A stretch of 33,701 nt of DNA from CAIPVR01 sp049316905 (GCA_049316905.1 JBMOJH010000029.1:1-33701); one strand, 5' to 3'. Shown: positions 1-8,967, numbered from the stretch's first letter. The notes: generated by a model from the letters alone, not told the origin. Made by a program: numbers and translations.

Positions 1-33
1 CCCGGGACCGGCCGGCACACGCCGGCCCCCGGG
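1..33. terminator. GC-rich hairpin at the left edge
   Basis: Seen: the 7-bp arms GGCCGGC (10-16) and GCCGGCC (21-27) enclose an ACAC loop. An outer CCCGGG (1-6) pairs with CCCGGG (28-33), leaving a 3-nt bulge. No T-run follows, so this is not a canonical intrinsic terminator. It may end transcription of a gene to the left of the window or sit in the leader of the first gene, whose ATG lies 22 bp further on. Confidence 0.4.
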
Positions 34-55
34 GGCGAAGGACGTACTGACGACG

Positions 56-1768
56 ATGGCACCACAGCCCGAGCTGTCGGTGGTGATCACCACGTGGAAC
101 CGTGCGGACCTCGTCACGCGCGCCATTTCGTCCGCGCTCGCCGCGACCGAGGGCATCGGGTCGAGCGGCGCGGGCGTCGAGGTCGTGGTGGTGGACGACG
201 GGTCCACCGACGCCACGGCCGAGGTCCTCGACGCCCTCGACGATCCCCGTGTGGTGGTCGTGCACCAGGCCAACACGGGTCTCGCCGCGGCCCGCAACCA
301 TGGGGTGGCGGTCGCCCGGGGTGAGTGGGTGGCCTTCCTCGACGACGACGACGAGTTGCTCGGGTCCTGGGGGGCCGCGATGGGCGCGGCGATCGAGGAT
401 CCTGACTGTGGGCTGGTGTCCGGTGGCGCCCTCGAGGTCGACGGCGCCGGCCGGGAGCTCGGGGTGGACGGTCCCCATGAGCTCGGGCCCCTCTACTCCG
501 GGGTGCGCGCGCACTACTACGCCGGGTGCTTCGCCGTCCGGCGCGACGTCTACGACGCCGCCGGTGGGTACCTCCCCGGCCTGTGCAGCTCGCACCAGTC
601 CGAGTTGCTGATCCGCCTCGCGGCGGTCTGCGCCGAACGCGGGCTGTCGACGCGATCGGTGGACCGACCGGTGGCGCGCATCGAGCGCCGCGCCGCCGGC
701 GACCGACCCCTGCAGCACCCGCGCCTGCTGCTGGACGGGACGCGTTGGGTGCTCAGCCGGCACGCGGAGCGCTTCCGGCTCGATCCCGATGAGCGCGGCT
801 CCTGGGAGTCGGTCGTCGCGGTGGCCGCGGCGCGCTGCGGGCGGTGGGACGTGGCATCGGACTTCGGTCGGAGGGCGGTGTGGTCGCGGCCGCGGGATCC
901 GCGCGCCTGGGCCCGGGCCGCGGCGCTGTCGGTGCCCGGCGTCGGGCGTCGGGTGTGGGGCCGCGCCGGCGGGCGCGGCGGGGCGAGCGCCGCGGACCGC
1001 GATCCGCTCGTCAACGCCGCGGCCGCGCTGGAGCGCAGCGGTGCTGCGCAACCCGAACGGTTCTTCCTGCCCTGGCGGTACGCCGAGAACCCGCCGGCGT
1101 CCGCCGACCGCGACGGCACCCCCTTCTGGGAGGGGGGCACCGATCACAACGACGTGCGCTACCAGGACGCGGTCTACAAGTGGGCGGCCAGGCTCGCTGG
1201 GCCGGTCGTGGTGGACGTCGGGTGCGGGAGCGGCCACAAGCTGGTGCGCCACGTCGCCCCCCGGGCGGGGACCGTGATCGGCGTCGACCAGCCGAGCGGG
1301 ATCGCCGTGGCCGCCCGGACCTTCCCGCAGCACCGTTGGGTCGCCGCGGACCTCGACGACCCGGCCGTGTGGGAGGACCTCCGGGTCCTCGGGCCCGACC
1401 TGGTGATCTGCTCCGACGTGATCGAGCACGTCGAGGACCCGCTGCTCCTGCTGCGCCGCCTGGGTGCCCTCGCCGGGCCCGAGGGCAGGATCGTGCTGTC
1501 GACGCCGGACCGCACCCGGCTCGAGCGCGACGAGCCGCTCGGCCCACCGCGGAACCCCCGTCACGTGCGCGAGTGGTCCGCCGACGAGCTGGAACTGCTC
1601 GTGGAGTCCGCCGGCTTCGCGGTGCTCGACCGCCGTCACTTCCTGCCCCGGCGCTACTCGGCCACCCGCACCGACCTGAACCGGACCGTCCACCGGGCGC
1701 TGCACCGCCGCGCCGTGCCCGATCGGCGCAGCTCCTTCGCGCTCCTGCTGGGGGCTGGCCGTGGCTGA
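56..1768 (+). CDS. Fusion of family 2 glycosyltransferase and SAM-dependent methyltransferase
   Basis: This 570-residue protein has two recognisable domains. The N-terminal part (about residues 7-220) is a GT-A fold family 2 glycosyltransferase. It has the LSVVITTWNR opening strand, a VVVVDDGSTD nucleotide-binding motif near residue 45, and an acidic FLDDDDE metal-binding motif near residue 100. A poorly conserved Arg/Ala-rich linker follows. The C-terminal part (about 375-560) is a class I methyltransferase with the SAM-binding glycine motif VVDVGCGSG near residue 383 and a SDVIEHVEDP motif typical of Methyltransf_11/23-type enzymes. It probably adds a sugar to a lipid-linked glycan and methylates a sugar in the same pathway. 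The acceptor, the sugar and the methylated atom cannot be read from sequence. The stop overlaps the next start by 8 bp, indicating translational coupling. The ATG is chosen because it precedes the first GT2 strand; a GAAGG motif lies rather far upstream (14 nt). Confidence 0.85.
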   Translation: MAPQPELSVVITTWNRADLVTRAISSALAATEGIGSSGAGVEVVVVDDGSTDATAEVLDALDDPRVVVVHQANTGLAAARNHGVAVARGEWVAFLDDDDELLGSWGAAMGAAIEDPDCGLVSGGALEVDGAGRELGVDGPHELGPLYSGVRAHYYAGCFAVRRDVYDAAGGYLPGLCSSHQSELLIRLAAVCAERGLSTRSVDRPVARIERRAAGDRPLQHPRLLLDGTRWVLSRHAERFRLDPDERGSWESVVAVAAARCGRWDVASDFGRRAVWSRPRDPRAWARAAALSVPGVGRRVWGRAGGRGGASAADRDPLVNAAAALERSGAAQPERFFLPWRYAENPPASADRDGTPFWEGGTDHNDVRYQDAVYKWAARLAGPVVVDVGCGSGHKLVRHVAPRAGTVIGVDQPSGIAVAARTFPQHRWVAADLDDPAVWEDLRVLGPDLVICSDVIEHVEDPLLLLRRLGALAGPEGRIVLSTPDRTRLERDEPLGPPRNPRHVREWSADELELLVESAGFAVLDRRHFLPRRYSATRTDLNRTVHRALHRRAVPDRRSSFALLLGAGRG

Positions 1769-2978
1769 GCGCGGCCCCGTCGTCCTCTGCGTGCTGCCGG
1801 GTCTCACCCCGGACGGAGGGACCGAGCAGTCGTTCGTCGCCACCGCCGGTGCGCTGGTCGAGGCGGGTGTGGTCCTGCACCTGGCGGTGCTCACGGACCG
1901 CCAGGAACTGGTCCCGGTGGCCGAACGCGCCGGCGTCGTCGTGCACGACCTGTCAGCGGTGCGTCCCACCGTGCCGCGGCGCGCCGCGTCCATCCGCGCC
2001 CTCGCCCGCCGGACCGGGGCGGAGCTGATCCACGCGAGCCTCCACGACGCGACGATCCCCACCCAGCTCGCCGCCGTCACGACCCGGCTCCCGGTCCTCG
2101 TCAGCTGGGTGAACGTCACGTACGGCGCGAGCCGTCGTGGTGAGGCGGGGGTGTCGCCGGCCGGGCTCGAGGCACTCCGTCTGGAGGAGACGGTGCTCGG
2201 CCGGTTGTCGCGGTCGTGGTACCAGGCGGTCACCCCCGAGGTGGGCCGGCTGATGTCGGCCGCCGTGCGGGCCCCGGCGTCCAGGGTGCTGCTGGGGGAA
2301 CGGGGTCGCGACCCGGCGCTGTTCCCGTTCCGCGGGAACCGTCCCGGGCCGGTCCCCACCGAGCTCGGTCTTCCCGAGGGCGCCGCCGTGGTGCTGGCGG
2401 TGGGCCGTCAGGAACCCCAGAAGGGCTACGAACGCCTGCTCCCCGCCTTCGAGTCGGTGGCGGCCCGGCACCCGTCGGCCCACCTCGTCGTGGCCGGACG
2501 GCGCGGTGCCGCTTCCGCGGACCTGGACCGACGACGCGCCGCGTCACCGGTGGCCGACCGCATCCACTTCCTCGGGCAGTGTGACGACGTCGCCGGCCTC
2601 CTGCGGTGCGCGGACGTGATGGTCTGCACGTCGCGACGGGAGGGTGCGGCCGGCGCGCTGGTGGAGGCCATGGCGGTCGGGGCCCCGCTCGTCGCCCTGC
2701 CCGTGCCCGGGCTCGACGGCGTGCTCGTCGACGGTCGGAACTCACTGGTCGTGCCGGAGGAGCGGCTCGCCGGTGCGATCGGGTCCGTGCTCGACGATCC
2801 GGAGGCGGCCGCGGCCCGGGCCGAGGCCGCGCGGCGCGAGTTCGAGTCCCGCTTCACGATGGCGGCCTCCGCCCGGCGGCTCGGGGAGATCTACCGGACC
2901 GTCGCGCACGCCACCGGAGGTGGATCCGGCCGCGTCGCGTCCCCCGGTCGGTTCGCGTCCGCCGACTCGGTACGGTGA
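1761..2978 (+). CDS. Family 4 glycosyltransferase (GT-B fold)
   Basis: This 405-residue protein has the GT-B layout. The N-terminal Rossmann domain starts VVLCVLPGLTPDGGTEQS, where the Gly-Gly loop binds the acceptor side. The C-terminal nucleotide-sugar domain starts near residue 210 (AVVLAVGRQEPQKGYERLL). It contains VMVCTSRREGAAGALVEAMA near residue 293, an EX7E-type motif of GT4 enzymes, followed by an LVALPVPGLDGVLVDGRN segment usual for the family. Start GTG 1761 overlaps the preceding gene by 8 bp, and the stop is 7 bp before asnB, so it belongs to the same operon. It probably transfers an activated sugar in the cytoplasm during surface-glycan assembly. Donor and acceptor are unknown. 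Confidence 0.85.
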   Translation: MAERGPVVLCVLPGLTPDGGTEQSFVATAGALVEAGVVLHLAVLTDRQELVPVAERAGVVVHDLSAVRPTVPRRAASIRALARRTGAELIHASLHDATIPTQLAAVTTRLPVLVSWVNVTYGASRRGEAGVSPAGLEALRLEETVLGRLSRSWYQAVTPEVGRLMSAAVRAPASRVLLGERGRDPALFPFRGNRPGPVPTELGLPEGAAVVLAVGRQEPQKGYERLLPAFESVAARHPSAHLVVAGRRGAASADLDRRRAASPVADRIHFLGQCDDVAGLLRCADVMVCTSRREGAAGALVEAMAVGAPLVALPVPGLDGVLVDGRNSLVVPEERLAGAIGSVLDDPEAAAARAEAARREFESRFTMAASARRLGEIYRTVAHATGGGSGRVASPGRFASADSVR

Positions 2979-2985
2979 CCCGGTC

Positions 2986-4935
2986 ATGTGCGGCATCGTC
3001 GGCCTCCTCGATCCCCGTGCCGCGCGTCCGGCCGCCGCGACCGAGGAACTGGTCCGCGACATGGCGTCGCGCATGGTGCCGCGGGGCCCCGACGGCAGCG
3101 GCGTCTGGGTGGATCCCTCGGCCGGGGTCGCGCTGGGTCACCGGCGGCTGTCGATCCTCGACCTGTCGCCCGCAGGGGCGCAGCCCATGGAATCCGCGGA
3201 CGGTCGTTGGGTCCTGACCTACAACGGCGAGGTCTACGACCACGCGGAGCTCGCCCGCGACCTCGATGCCGCCGGAGTGACCCGTCGGGGCCACTCCGAC
3301 ACCGAGATCCTCCTCGAGGCCGTCGCCCGGTGGGGGTTGGACCACGTCCTCGAGCGCATCGACGGGATGTACGCGTTCGCCCTCTGGGACCGCCGTGAGC
3401 GGCGCCTCTCGTTGGTGCGCGACCGCATGGGGGAGAAGCCGCTCTACTACGGCCACCTCGGCAACGGTGAGTTCGTGTTCGCCTCCACGCTCGACGTGCT
3501 GCGCGCCCACCCCTCGTTCGACCGGCCGGTCGACCGGGACGCGTTGGCGCTCTACTTCCGTCACAAGTACGTCCCGGCCCCCTGGTCGATCCACCGCGGG
3601 ATCTCCAAGCTCGAGCCCGGTTGCCGCCTCGACGTGGACGCGGACGGCTGTACCGGCCCGGTGGTCCGGTACTGGTCGATGCTCGAACTGGCCGCCTCGG
3701 CCGCCCGCTCCGGCGGGTTCGACGGGACCCCGGAGGAGGCGGTCGACCACCTCGACGAACTCCTGCGCACCTCGGTCCGCCGTCGCCTCGTCGCGGACGT
3801 CCCGGTGGGTGCGTTCCTGTCCGGGGGCATCGACAGCTCCACCGTGGTGGCCGTCGCCCAGCAGGAGTCGACCGGGCCGGTGCGGACCTTCACCATCGGG
3901 TCCACCTCCGCCGACTACGACGAGTCCTCCGACGCCCGCAAGGTCGCGGATCACCTCGGCGCCGACCACACCGAGCTCGTGGTCACCGACGACGACGCCC
4001 GCGGCGTGCTCGACCGCGTCGGCGCGATGTTCGACGAACCCTTCGGGGACTCGTCGCAGGTGCCCACGTTCCTCGTGTCCGAACTGGCGCGCCGCAGCGT
4101 CACCGTGGCGCTGTCGGGCGACGGCGGCGACGAACTGTTCGCCGGCTACAACCGCCACGTCTGGGTCCCCGCCATCTGGGACCGGATCGGCGGGGTGCCG
4201 TCGACCCTTCGGCGTGCGGGCGCGCGGGTCGGGCGGGCCGTGCCGCCCTCCGCGTGGGACACGGCGTCGACCGTGCTGCCGGCGTCGCGCCGACCCCGCC
4301 AGGTCGGTCTGAAGGTGGCCAAGGTGCTCGGCGTGGCCGACGCGGGATCGCCCGAGGAGGTCTACGGCCGGCTGGTGTCGCACTGGCAGGACCCCACCGC
4401 GCTGGTTCCGGGGTCGCACGAGCCGCCGACCCTCCACACCGATCCCTCGCAGCTCCCCGACCTGGGCGGCATCGTCGAGCACATGTGCGCGGTGGACGCG
4501 GTCACCTACCTGCCGGACGACATCCTCGTGAAGGTGGACCGGGCCACGATGGCGGTGTCGCTCGAGGGGCGAATCCCGCTGCTGGACCGGGCGATCGTCG
4601 AGTTCGCGGCGGCCCTGCCCGTGTCGGTGCGCATCCGCGACGGACGCTCCAAGTGGCCCTTGCGGCAGGTGCTCGCCCGTTACGTGCCGGAGGCGCTCTT
4701 CGAGCGTCCGAAGTCCGGCTTCGGGGTGCCCATCGAGGAGTGGCTCCGAGGGCCCCTCCGGCCGTGGGCGGAGGAACGACTGTTCTCCTCGGTGGCCCGC
4801 TCCTTCCTCGATCTCGACGTGGTCCGCGCCGCCTGGGTCGAGCACCAGTCGGGCCGACGCAACAACGCCTACGAGCTGTGGGACGTCCTGATGTTCGTGG
4901 CGTGGTGCGACGAGCGCGGCGTGGACGGGCCCTGA
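2986..4935 (+). CDS. asnB: Asparagine synthetase (glutamine-hydrolysing) family amidotransferase
   Basis: This 649-residue protein begins MCGIVGLLDP, so Cys2 is the class II glutaminase nucleophile exposed after Met removal. That fixes ATG 2986 as the start. GGTGA at 2974-2978 is a reasonable ribosome-binding site. The N-terminal half is the Gln amidotransferase II domain. The C-terminal half is the ATP-dependent synthetase with the PP-loop SGGIDSS at 279-285, then SGDGGDELFAGYNRH and MAVSLEGRIPLLD. Known chemistry is ATP-driven transfer of glutamine ammonia to an aspartate carboxylate. Copies in polysaccharide loci are often thought to amidate sugar acids instead. Its place between glycosyltransferase genes favours that reading here, but plain asparagine synthesis is not excluded. 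The next gene starts 2 bp after the stop. Confidence 0.92.
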   Translation: MCGIVGLLDPRAARPAAATEELVRDMASRMVPRGPDGSGVWVDPSAGVALGHRRLSILDLSPAGAQPMESADGRWVLTYNGEVYDHAELARDLDAAGVTRRGHSDTEILLEAVARWGLDHVLERIDGMYAFALWDRRERRLSLVRDRMGEKPLYYGHLGNGEFVFASTLDVLRAHPSFDRPVDRDALALYFRHKYVPAPWSIHRGISKLEPGCRLDVDADGCTGPVVRYWSMLELAASAARSGGFDGTPEEAVDHLDELLRTSVRRRLVADVPVGAFLSGGIDSSTVVAVAQQESTGPVRTFTIGSTSADYDESSDARKVADHLGADHTELVVTDDDARGVLDRVGAMFDEPFGDSSQVPTFLVSELARRSVTVALSGDGGDELFAGYNRHVWVPAIWDRIGGVPSTLRRAGARVGRAVPPSAWDTASTVLPASRRPRQVGLKVAKVLGVADAGSPEEVYGRLVSHWQDPTALVPGSHEPPTLHTDPSQLPDLGGIVEHMCAVDAVTYLPDDILVKVDRATMAVSLEGRIPLLDRAIVEFAAALPVSVRIRDGRSKWPLRQVLARYVPEALFERPKSGFGVPIEEWLRGPLRPWAEERLFSSVARSFLDLDVVRAAWVEHQSGRRNNAYELWDVLMFVAWCDERGVDGP

Positions 4936-4937
4936 CC

Positions 4938-7064
4938 GTGACGCGGATCCTGCACCTCGTGGCGAGCGACCATCGCCGGGGGGCCGAGACCTTCGCGGTG
5001 GAGCTCGCCGAGCACCACCGCGCCGCGGGCCACGAGGTGCGGGTGATGGCGGTCTCCGGCACCGGGGGTCCCGACCGGCTGCCGGTGGAGGTGGCGGGCC
5101 GGGGGCGCCGGGATCCTGTCGCGTTCGGCCGGATCCTCCGTGCCGCGCGGTGGTCCGAGGTGGTCGTGTCCTTCGGTTCCAGCTCGGTGCTGCCGGGCTC
5201 GGCGGCGGCCCGGCTGTGCGGGCGTCCGTTCGTGTACCGCAACATCGGCGACCCGTCGGTGTGGGGCGCCGTGCGGGCGAGCGACCTCCGGATCGGGCTG
5301 CCGCTGCGGAGCGCCCGCCGCGTCGTCGCCCTGTACGACGGCGCCCGGGACTCCCTGGTCCGGGCCTACTCGCTGGACCCCGCGCGGGTGCGCGTGATCC
5401 CCCGCGGGGTGCCGGCCGACCGGTTCCCGGAGGCGGGCCCGGCCGAGCGGGCCGAGGCCCTCGCCCGACTGGGCCTCGACCCCTCCCGACGGTGGCTCGC
5501 CTACGTCGGCGCGCTCAGCGAGGAGAAGGACCCCCTGCTCGCGGTCCGGGCCCTCCGGGACCTGCCCGACGACGTCGGACTGGTGGTGGCCGGCGGCGGG
5601 CCCCTCGAGGCGGACGTGGCCTCGGAGGCCGCCGGCCTCGGTGAACGGTGCCGGCTGCTCGGGACCGTCGCCGACGTCACCACCGTGCACGCCGCCGCCA
5701 CCGCACTCGTCCTGCCCAGTCGCACCGAGGGCATCCCGGGGGCGGTCGTGGAGGCGGGCCTCACGGGTCGTCCGGCCGTCGCCTTCGCCGTGGGCGGCGT
5801 GCCGAGCGTGGTGGTGGACGGCGTCACCGGCCGTCTGGTGGCCGAGCGAACCCCGGACGCGGTCGCGTCCGCTGCGGTCGACGTGCTCGACGCCGCGGCG
5901 GCGATGGGTGCGGCGGCCCGGGCGCACTGCCTGCAGCACTTCTCCATGGCCACGGTGGGCGCCGCATGGTCGGAGGTGGTCCGGGAGGCCGTGGCCCGGC
6001 CCCGTGGCCGCCGGGTGCTCCAGGTGACGTCCTCGACCGCCCGACGCGGCGCGGAGGTCTTCGCCCACCAGCTGTCCGCCGAGCTGAGGGCCGACGGTCT
6101 CGAGGTGACCGAGGTGGCGCTGCGCCGGGCCGCGCACGAACGTGGTCTGCCCGTCCGGGTGCTCGGCGACCACCGGTTCCGCCCGCGGTCGCTCTGGCGT
6201 CTGGCCTGCGCCATGCGAGCATCCGACGTGGTGGTGGTCCACGGTGGCTCCGGTCTGGTGCCGGTGGCGCTGCTCGCCCCGTTGGTCCGCCGGCCCTACG
6301 TGTACCGCAACATCGGCGACCCCTCGTACTGGGGGCAGGTCGCGCTGCGAGACCTGCGGATCGGGCTGCCCCTGCGGCGGGCGGCGACCGTCGTGGCGCT
6401 GAGCGGCCCAGCCGGCGAGGTGCTCCACGAGCGGTACCGCGTCAGGCCGGAACGGATCCGGGTGCTGCCCAACGCGGTGCCGGCCCGCGAGTTCCCGCGG
6501 CTGACCGCGGCGGAGCGGGCCGCGACGCGCCGGGCGCTCGACCTCGACGCCGATACGCCGGTGGTGGCGTACCTCGGGTCGCTCGCTGCCGAGAAGCGTC
6601 CGGGCTGGGTCCTCGACGCCGTCGCCGCCGTGCCGGGTTCCGTGGGCCTGATCGCAGGTGCCGGACCGCTCCGCGGGGAGCTCGAGCGGCGGGCGGCGGC
6701 CGAGGCGCCGGGGAGGGTGCGGCTCCTCGGGTCCACCGATCGACCGGTGCAGATCCTCGGCGCGGCCGACGTCCTCGTGGTGCCCAGCCGGACCGAGGGG
6801 ATGCCCGCAGTGGTGATCGAGGCGGCCATGGTCGGGGTGCCCGTGGTCGCCACCGCCGTCGGTGCCGTGCCTGAGCTGCTGGCCTCCTCGGAGTACGGAC
6901 GCCTCGTCCCCGCCGACTCCGTGGGCTCGTTCGTCGAGGCGGTGCGGGACGTGCTCGCCGGCACCGAGGTGCCGGTTCCCGCCGGGCGCATCCGGGAGAC
7001 CCACGACGTGGCGACCGTGGCGCGCAGCTGGGCCGAGGTGCTCGCCGCTGCGGCCCGCCGCTGA
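4938..7064 (+). CDS. Tandem-duplicated GT-B glycosyltransferase (two family 4 units in one chain)
   Basis: This 708-residue protein consists of two homologous GT4 units, about residues 1-355 and 356-708. Both units open alike (RILHLVASDHRRGAETFA and RVLQVTSSTARRGAEVFA). Both contain VYRNIGDPS near residues 99 and 455, then DLRIGLPLR, a YVGALSEEKDP / YLGSLAAEKRP strand, and a GT4 EX7E motif (SRTEGIPGAVVEAG and SRTEGMPAVVIEAA). The reading frame is continuous with no internal stop. GTG 4938 is chosen because it begins the first Rossmann strand 2 bp after asnB. Both units keep the EX7E glutamates, so both may be catalytic and could add two successive sugars. This is inference. The gene ends convergent to the ABC exporter, with a 25-bp gap. 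Confidence 0.85.
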   Translation: MTRILHLVASDHRRGAETFAVELAEHHRAAGHEVRVMAVSGTGGPDRLPVEVAGRGRRDPVAFGRILRAARWSEVVVSFGSSSVLPGSAAARLCGRPFVYRNIGDPSVWGAVRASDLRIGLPLRSARRVVALYDGARDSLVRAYSLDPARVRVIPRGVPADRFPEAGPAERAEALARLGLDPSRRWLAYVGALSEEKDPLLAVRALRDLPDDVGLVVAGGGPLEADVASEAAGLGERCRLLGTVADVTTVHAAATALVLPSRTEGIPGAVVEAGLTGRPAVAFAVGGVPSVVVDGVTGRLVAERTPDAVASAAVDVLDAAAAMGAAARAHCLQHFSMATVGAAWSEVVREAVARPRGRRVLQVTSSTARRGAEVFAHQLSAELRADGLEVTEVALRRAAHERGLPVRVLGDHRFRPRSLWRLACAMRASDVVVVHGGSGLVPVALLAPLVRRPYVYRNIGDPSYWGQVALRDLRIGLPLRRAATVVALSGPAGEVLHERYRVRPERIRVLPNAVPAREFPRLTAAERAATRRALDLDADTPVVAYLGSLAAEKRPGWVLDAVAAVPGSVGLIAGAGPLRGELERRAAAEAPGRVRLLGSTDRPVQILGAADVLVVPSRTEGMPAVVIEAAMVGVPVVATAVGAVPELLASSEYGRLVPADSVGSFVEAVRDVLAGTEVPVPAGRIRETHDVATVARSWAEVLAAAARR
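5231..6322 (+). repeat. Internal duplication marker in the tandem glycosyltransferase
   Basis: A stretch of 24 bases is identical at 5231-5254 and 6299-6322, exactly 1068 bp (356 codons) apart and in the same frame. It encodes the VYRNIGDP segment of each unit. A second similar stretch encoding DLRIGLPLR follows each copy. Most of the remaining sequence between the two units has diverged, so the duplication is old but this segment is strongly conserved or has been homogenised. Confidence 0.8.
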
Positions 7065-7089
7065 TCGCGGCGCAGCCCGAGCGGCAGGT

Positions 7090-8835
7090 TCAGGCGCCGC
7101 CCTCGCCGACCATCGCCTGGAAGAACTCCGAGTGGCGGGCCACTTCCTGCGGGCTGGCGTCGGCCTCGAGTCGTCCGTCTCGCAGCACGAGGATGCGGCT
7201 GCACGAGCGCAGCGTGGAGTAGCGGTGGGCGACGACGATCACCACCCGGTCCTCGCGCAGCTCGTCGAGCGTCCGGCGGATCGCCTCCTCCGAGATCGCG
7301 TCGAGCGCGCTGGTGGGCTCGTCGAGCACCACCACCTCCGGGTCGCCGGCGAGCGCACGGGCGATCGTGAGCCGCTGTCGCTGCCCGCCGGACAGGGCCC
7401 GGTCGTCCGCGCCGAGGCGGGTGTGGATGCCCTCGGGCAGCGCTTCGACCTCGTCCAGGAGGTGCGCCAGCCGGAGGGCGGCGCGGACGCGGTCGTCGTC
7501 GACGTCGCGGAAGAACGCGACGTTCTCCGCGACCGTCCCGGTGATCAGGGCCGGGTGCTGGGGGACGAACGCGACCCGTCGGGCGAACTCGTCGGGAGCG
7601 ACCTTGTCGGAGGCCGTCGTGCCCGTGAGGATCACGCCGCCGGTCGGGGTGCGGAGGCGCAGCAGGAGTTCCACGAGCGTGGACTTCCCCGCGCCCGACG
7701 GTCCCACCACGCCGACGAGATCCCCGGGGCGGATCTCCACGTCGAGCCCGTCGAGCACCTCGACGGACCCGTCGTAGGTGAACCGGACCCCCTCGAGCCG
7801 CAGCGGGAGGAGGCTCGTCGGTCGCTCCTCGCCGAAGTGGTCCTGCGCCGCGTCGAGGTCGTCGATCAGCTCGCCCAGGCTCCGGGCGTAGGCGCTGAAC
7901 TCGATGACCCGCTGGTTGGCCATCACGAGCTGCTGCGCGGCCGACATCGACCGGATGAGCAGCAGCACCACCGCGCCGATGGAGGCGAGGTCGACCGCGT
8001 CGGGGTTGTTGACCACGAGGAAGAGGCTGAGGACCGCCGCGCCGAGCATCGCGGCCTGGAACACCTGGGGCACGGCGGTGGCGAGGAACCGGACCCGCTC
8101 GTAACGGGTGCTCGACTCGTCGACGTTCACTCCGAGTGCGTCGCCCACGGGTCCCGCTGCGTTGAACACCTCGATCTCGCGGTGGAGCGTCTCCACCTCG
8201 GTGATCTCGGTCGAGAGCCCCCGCGCCGTGTCGGCGAAGTCCTTGGCGGCACGCTTCGACCGGCTGCGCAGTGGCCGCAGGGCCAGGAGCAGTGCGCCAC
8301 CCAGCAGCGCGATCACGAGGGTGGCGAGCGGGCTCACCACGATCGACGTGCCGCCGAACGCGATCAGGCCGCAGACGCCCGTGGCGACCATCGTGTAGGC
8401 GTTCGCGAGGTCCGCCGTGAAGCGCCCGTGGTTCACGGTCACGGCGCTGAGGTCGCCCACCTGACGGGAGGAGCGGCCCGGGTGGGAACTCCCCAGGTAG
8501 GCAGTGATGAGGCCGTGCTGGGCCCGCCGCATGACCATCGAACTGAACCGTGCCGCCATCCGGGCGGAGATCGTGGTCATCGACACCCGGCCGATCACCA
8601 GCACCACTGCGAGGCCCACGGCCTGCGACCGCGTGAGCGTCAGCGGGCCGGCGCTGATCGTCTCCTGCTGGCGGATGAGGCTGTCCGCGGTCAGCGTCAC
8701 CAGCACGAGGATGAGCGACTCGGTCAGGCCGCCCAGGAAGGCGGTCAGCCCGATGCCACCCATCCTCCACGGCGTCCGTGGCGGGAGGAACGGGCGGAGG
8801 TCATCCCAGTCACCGCTGAGGGCCCCGAGCTTCAC
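7090..8835 (-). CDS. ABC exporter, fused permease and ATPase (MsbA/PglK-like)
   Basis: This 581-residue half-transporter has an N-terminal transmembrane domain of about six helices (residues about 25-315) and a C-terminal ATPase. The ATPase has Walker A GPSGAGKST (Lys384), a Q-loop region FVPQHP, signature LSGGQRQR, Walker B VVVLDEPTSALD and the H-loop VVAHR. It would act as a dimer in the cytoplasmic membrane. Placed in a glycan locus that lacks a Wzx flippase, it is a candidate for flipping the lipid-linked oligosaccharide, as PglK does; lipid or peptide export is equally compatible with the fold. The start is GTG 8835. GAAGAAAAG lies upstream but is a weak ribosome-binding site. The gene is divergent from the membrane protein at 8968, and the gap holds operator-like repeats. 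Confidence 0.88.
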   Translation of the reverse strand: MKLGALSGDWDDLRPFLPPRTPWRMGGIGLTAFLGGLTESLILVLVTLTADSLIRQQETISAGPLTLTRSQAVGLAVVLVIGRVSMTTISARMAARFSSMVMRRAQHGLITAYLGSSHPGRSSRQVGDLSAVTVNHGRFTADLANAYTMVATGVCGLIAFGGTSIVVSPLATLVIALLGGALLLALRPLRSRSKRAAKDFADTARGLSTEITEVETLHREIEVFNAAGPVGDALGVNVDESSTRYERVRFLATAVPQVFQAAMLGAAVLSLFLVVNNPDAVDLASIGAVVLLLIRSMSAAQQLVMANQRVIEFSAYARSLGELIDDLDAAQDHFGEERPTSLLPLRLEGVRFTYDGSVEVLDGLDVEIRPGDLVGVVGPSGAGKSTLVELLLRLRTPTGGVILTGTTASDKVAPDEFARRVAFVPQHPALITGTVAENVAFFRDVDDDRVRAALRLAHLLDEVEALPEGIHTRLGADDRALSGGQRQRLTIARALAGDPEVVVLDEPTSALDAISEEAIRRTLDELREDRVVIVVAHRYSTLRSCSRILVLRDGRLEADASPQEVARHSEFFQAMVGEGGA

Positions 8836-8836
8836 C

Positions 8837-8897
8837 GGGTACTTTTCTTCTGGTTACGCCCCACTGTTCGAAGGGTACAGTTCTTCCCCTGTGGGGC
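8837..8897. promoter_or_regulatory. Divergent regulatory region with direct and inverted repeats
   Basis: Seen: two copies of GGGTACnnTTCTTC at 8837-8850 and 8873-8886, 36 bp apart. A dyad ACTGT-N9-ACAGT lies at 8863-8881, and a wider 7-bp inverted repeat GCCCCAC/GTGGGGC at 8859-8865 and 8891-8897. On the minus strand TACCCT (8877-8872) could be a -10 box, with TTGCCG 19 bp upstream as a poor -35. The stretch is visibly richer in A/T than its surroundings. Inference: it holds the exporter promoter and an operator. No regulator gene is adjacent. Confidence 0.45.
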
Positions 8898-8967
8898 GGC
8901 AACGAACGCGTCCCGGGGGCGGTGAAGTGGGCGAAACGAGCCTTCGGATGATGGGCCCGGTGCGAGC

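Noticed and set aside
2971..2988. Leaderless promoter for asnB (TACGGT 9 bases before the ATG).
   Set aside because: GGTGA at 2974-2978 is a well-placed ribosome-binding site, the gene is 7 bp behind an operon partner, and no -35 box is visible.
4938..7064. Two separate glycosyltransferase genes joined by a sequencing frameshift.
   Set aside because: The frame is continuous through the junction, and there is no remnant stop, ribosome-binding site or start-codon context where the second unit begins near residue 356.
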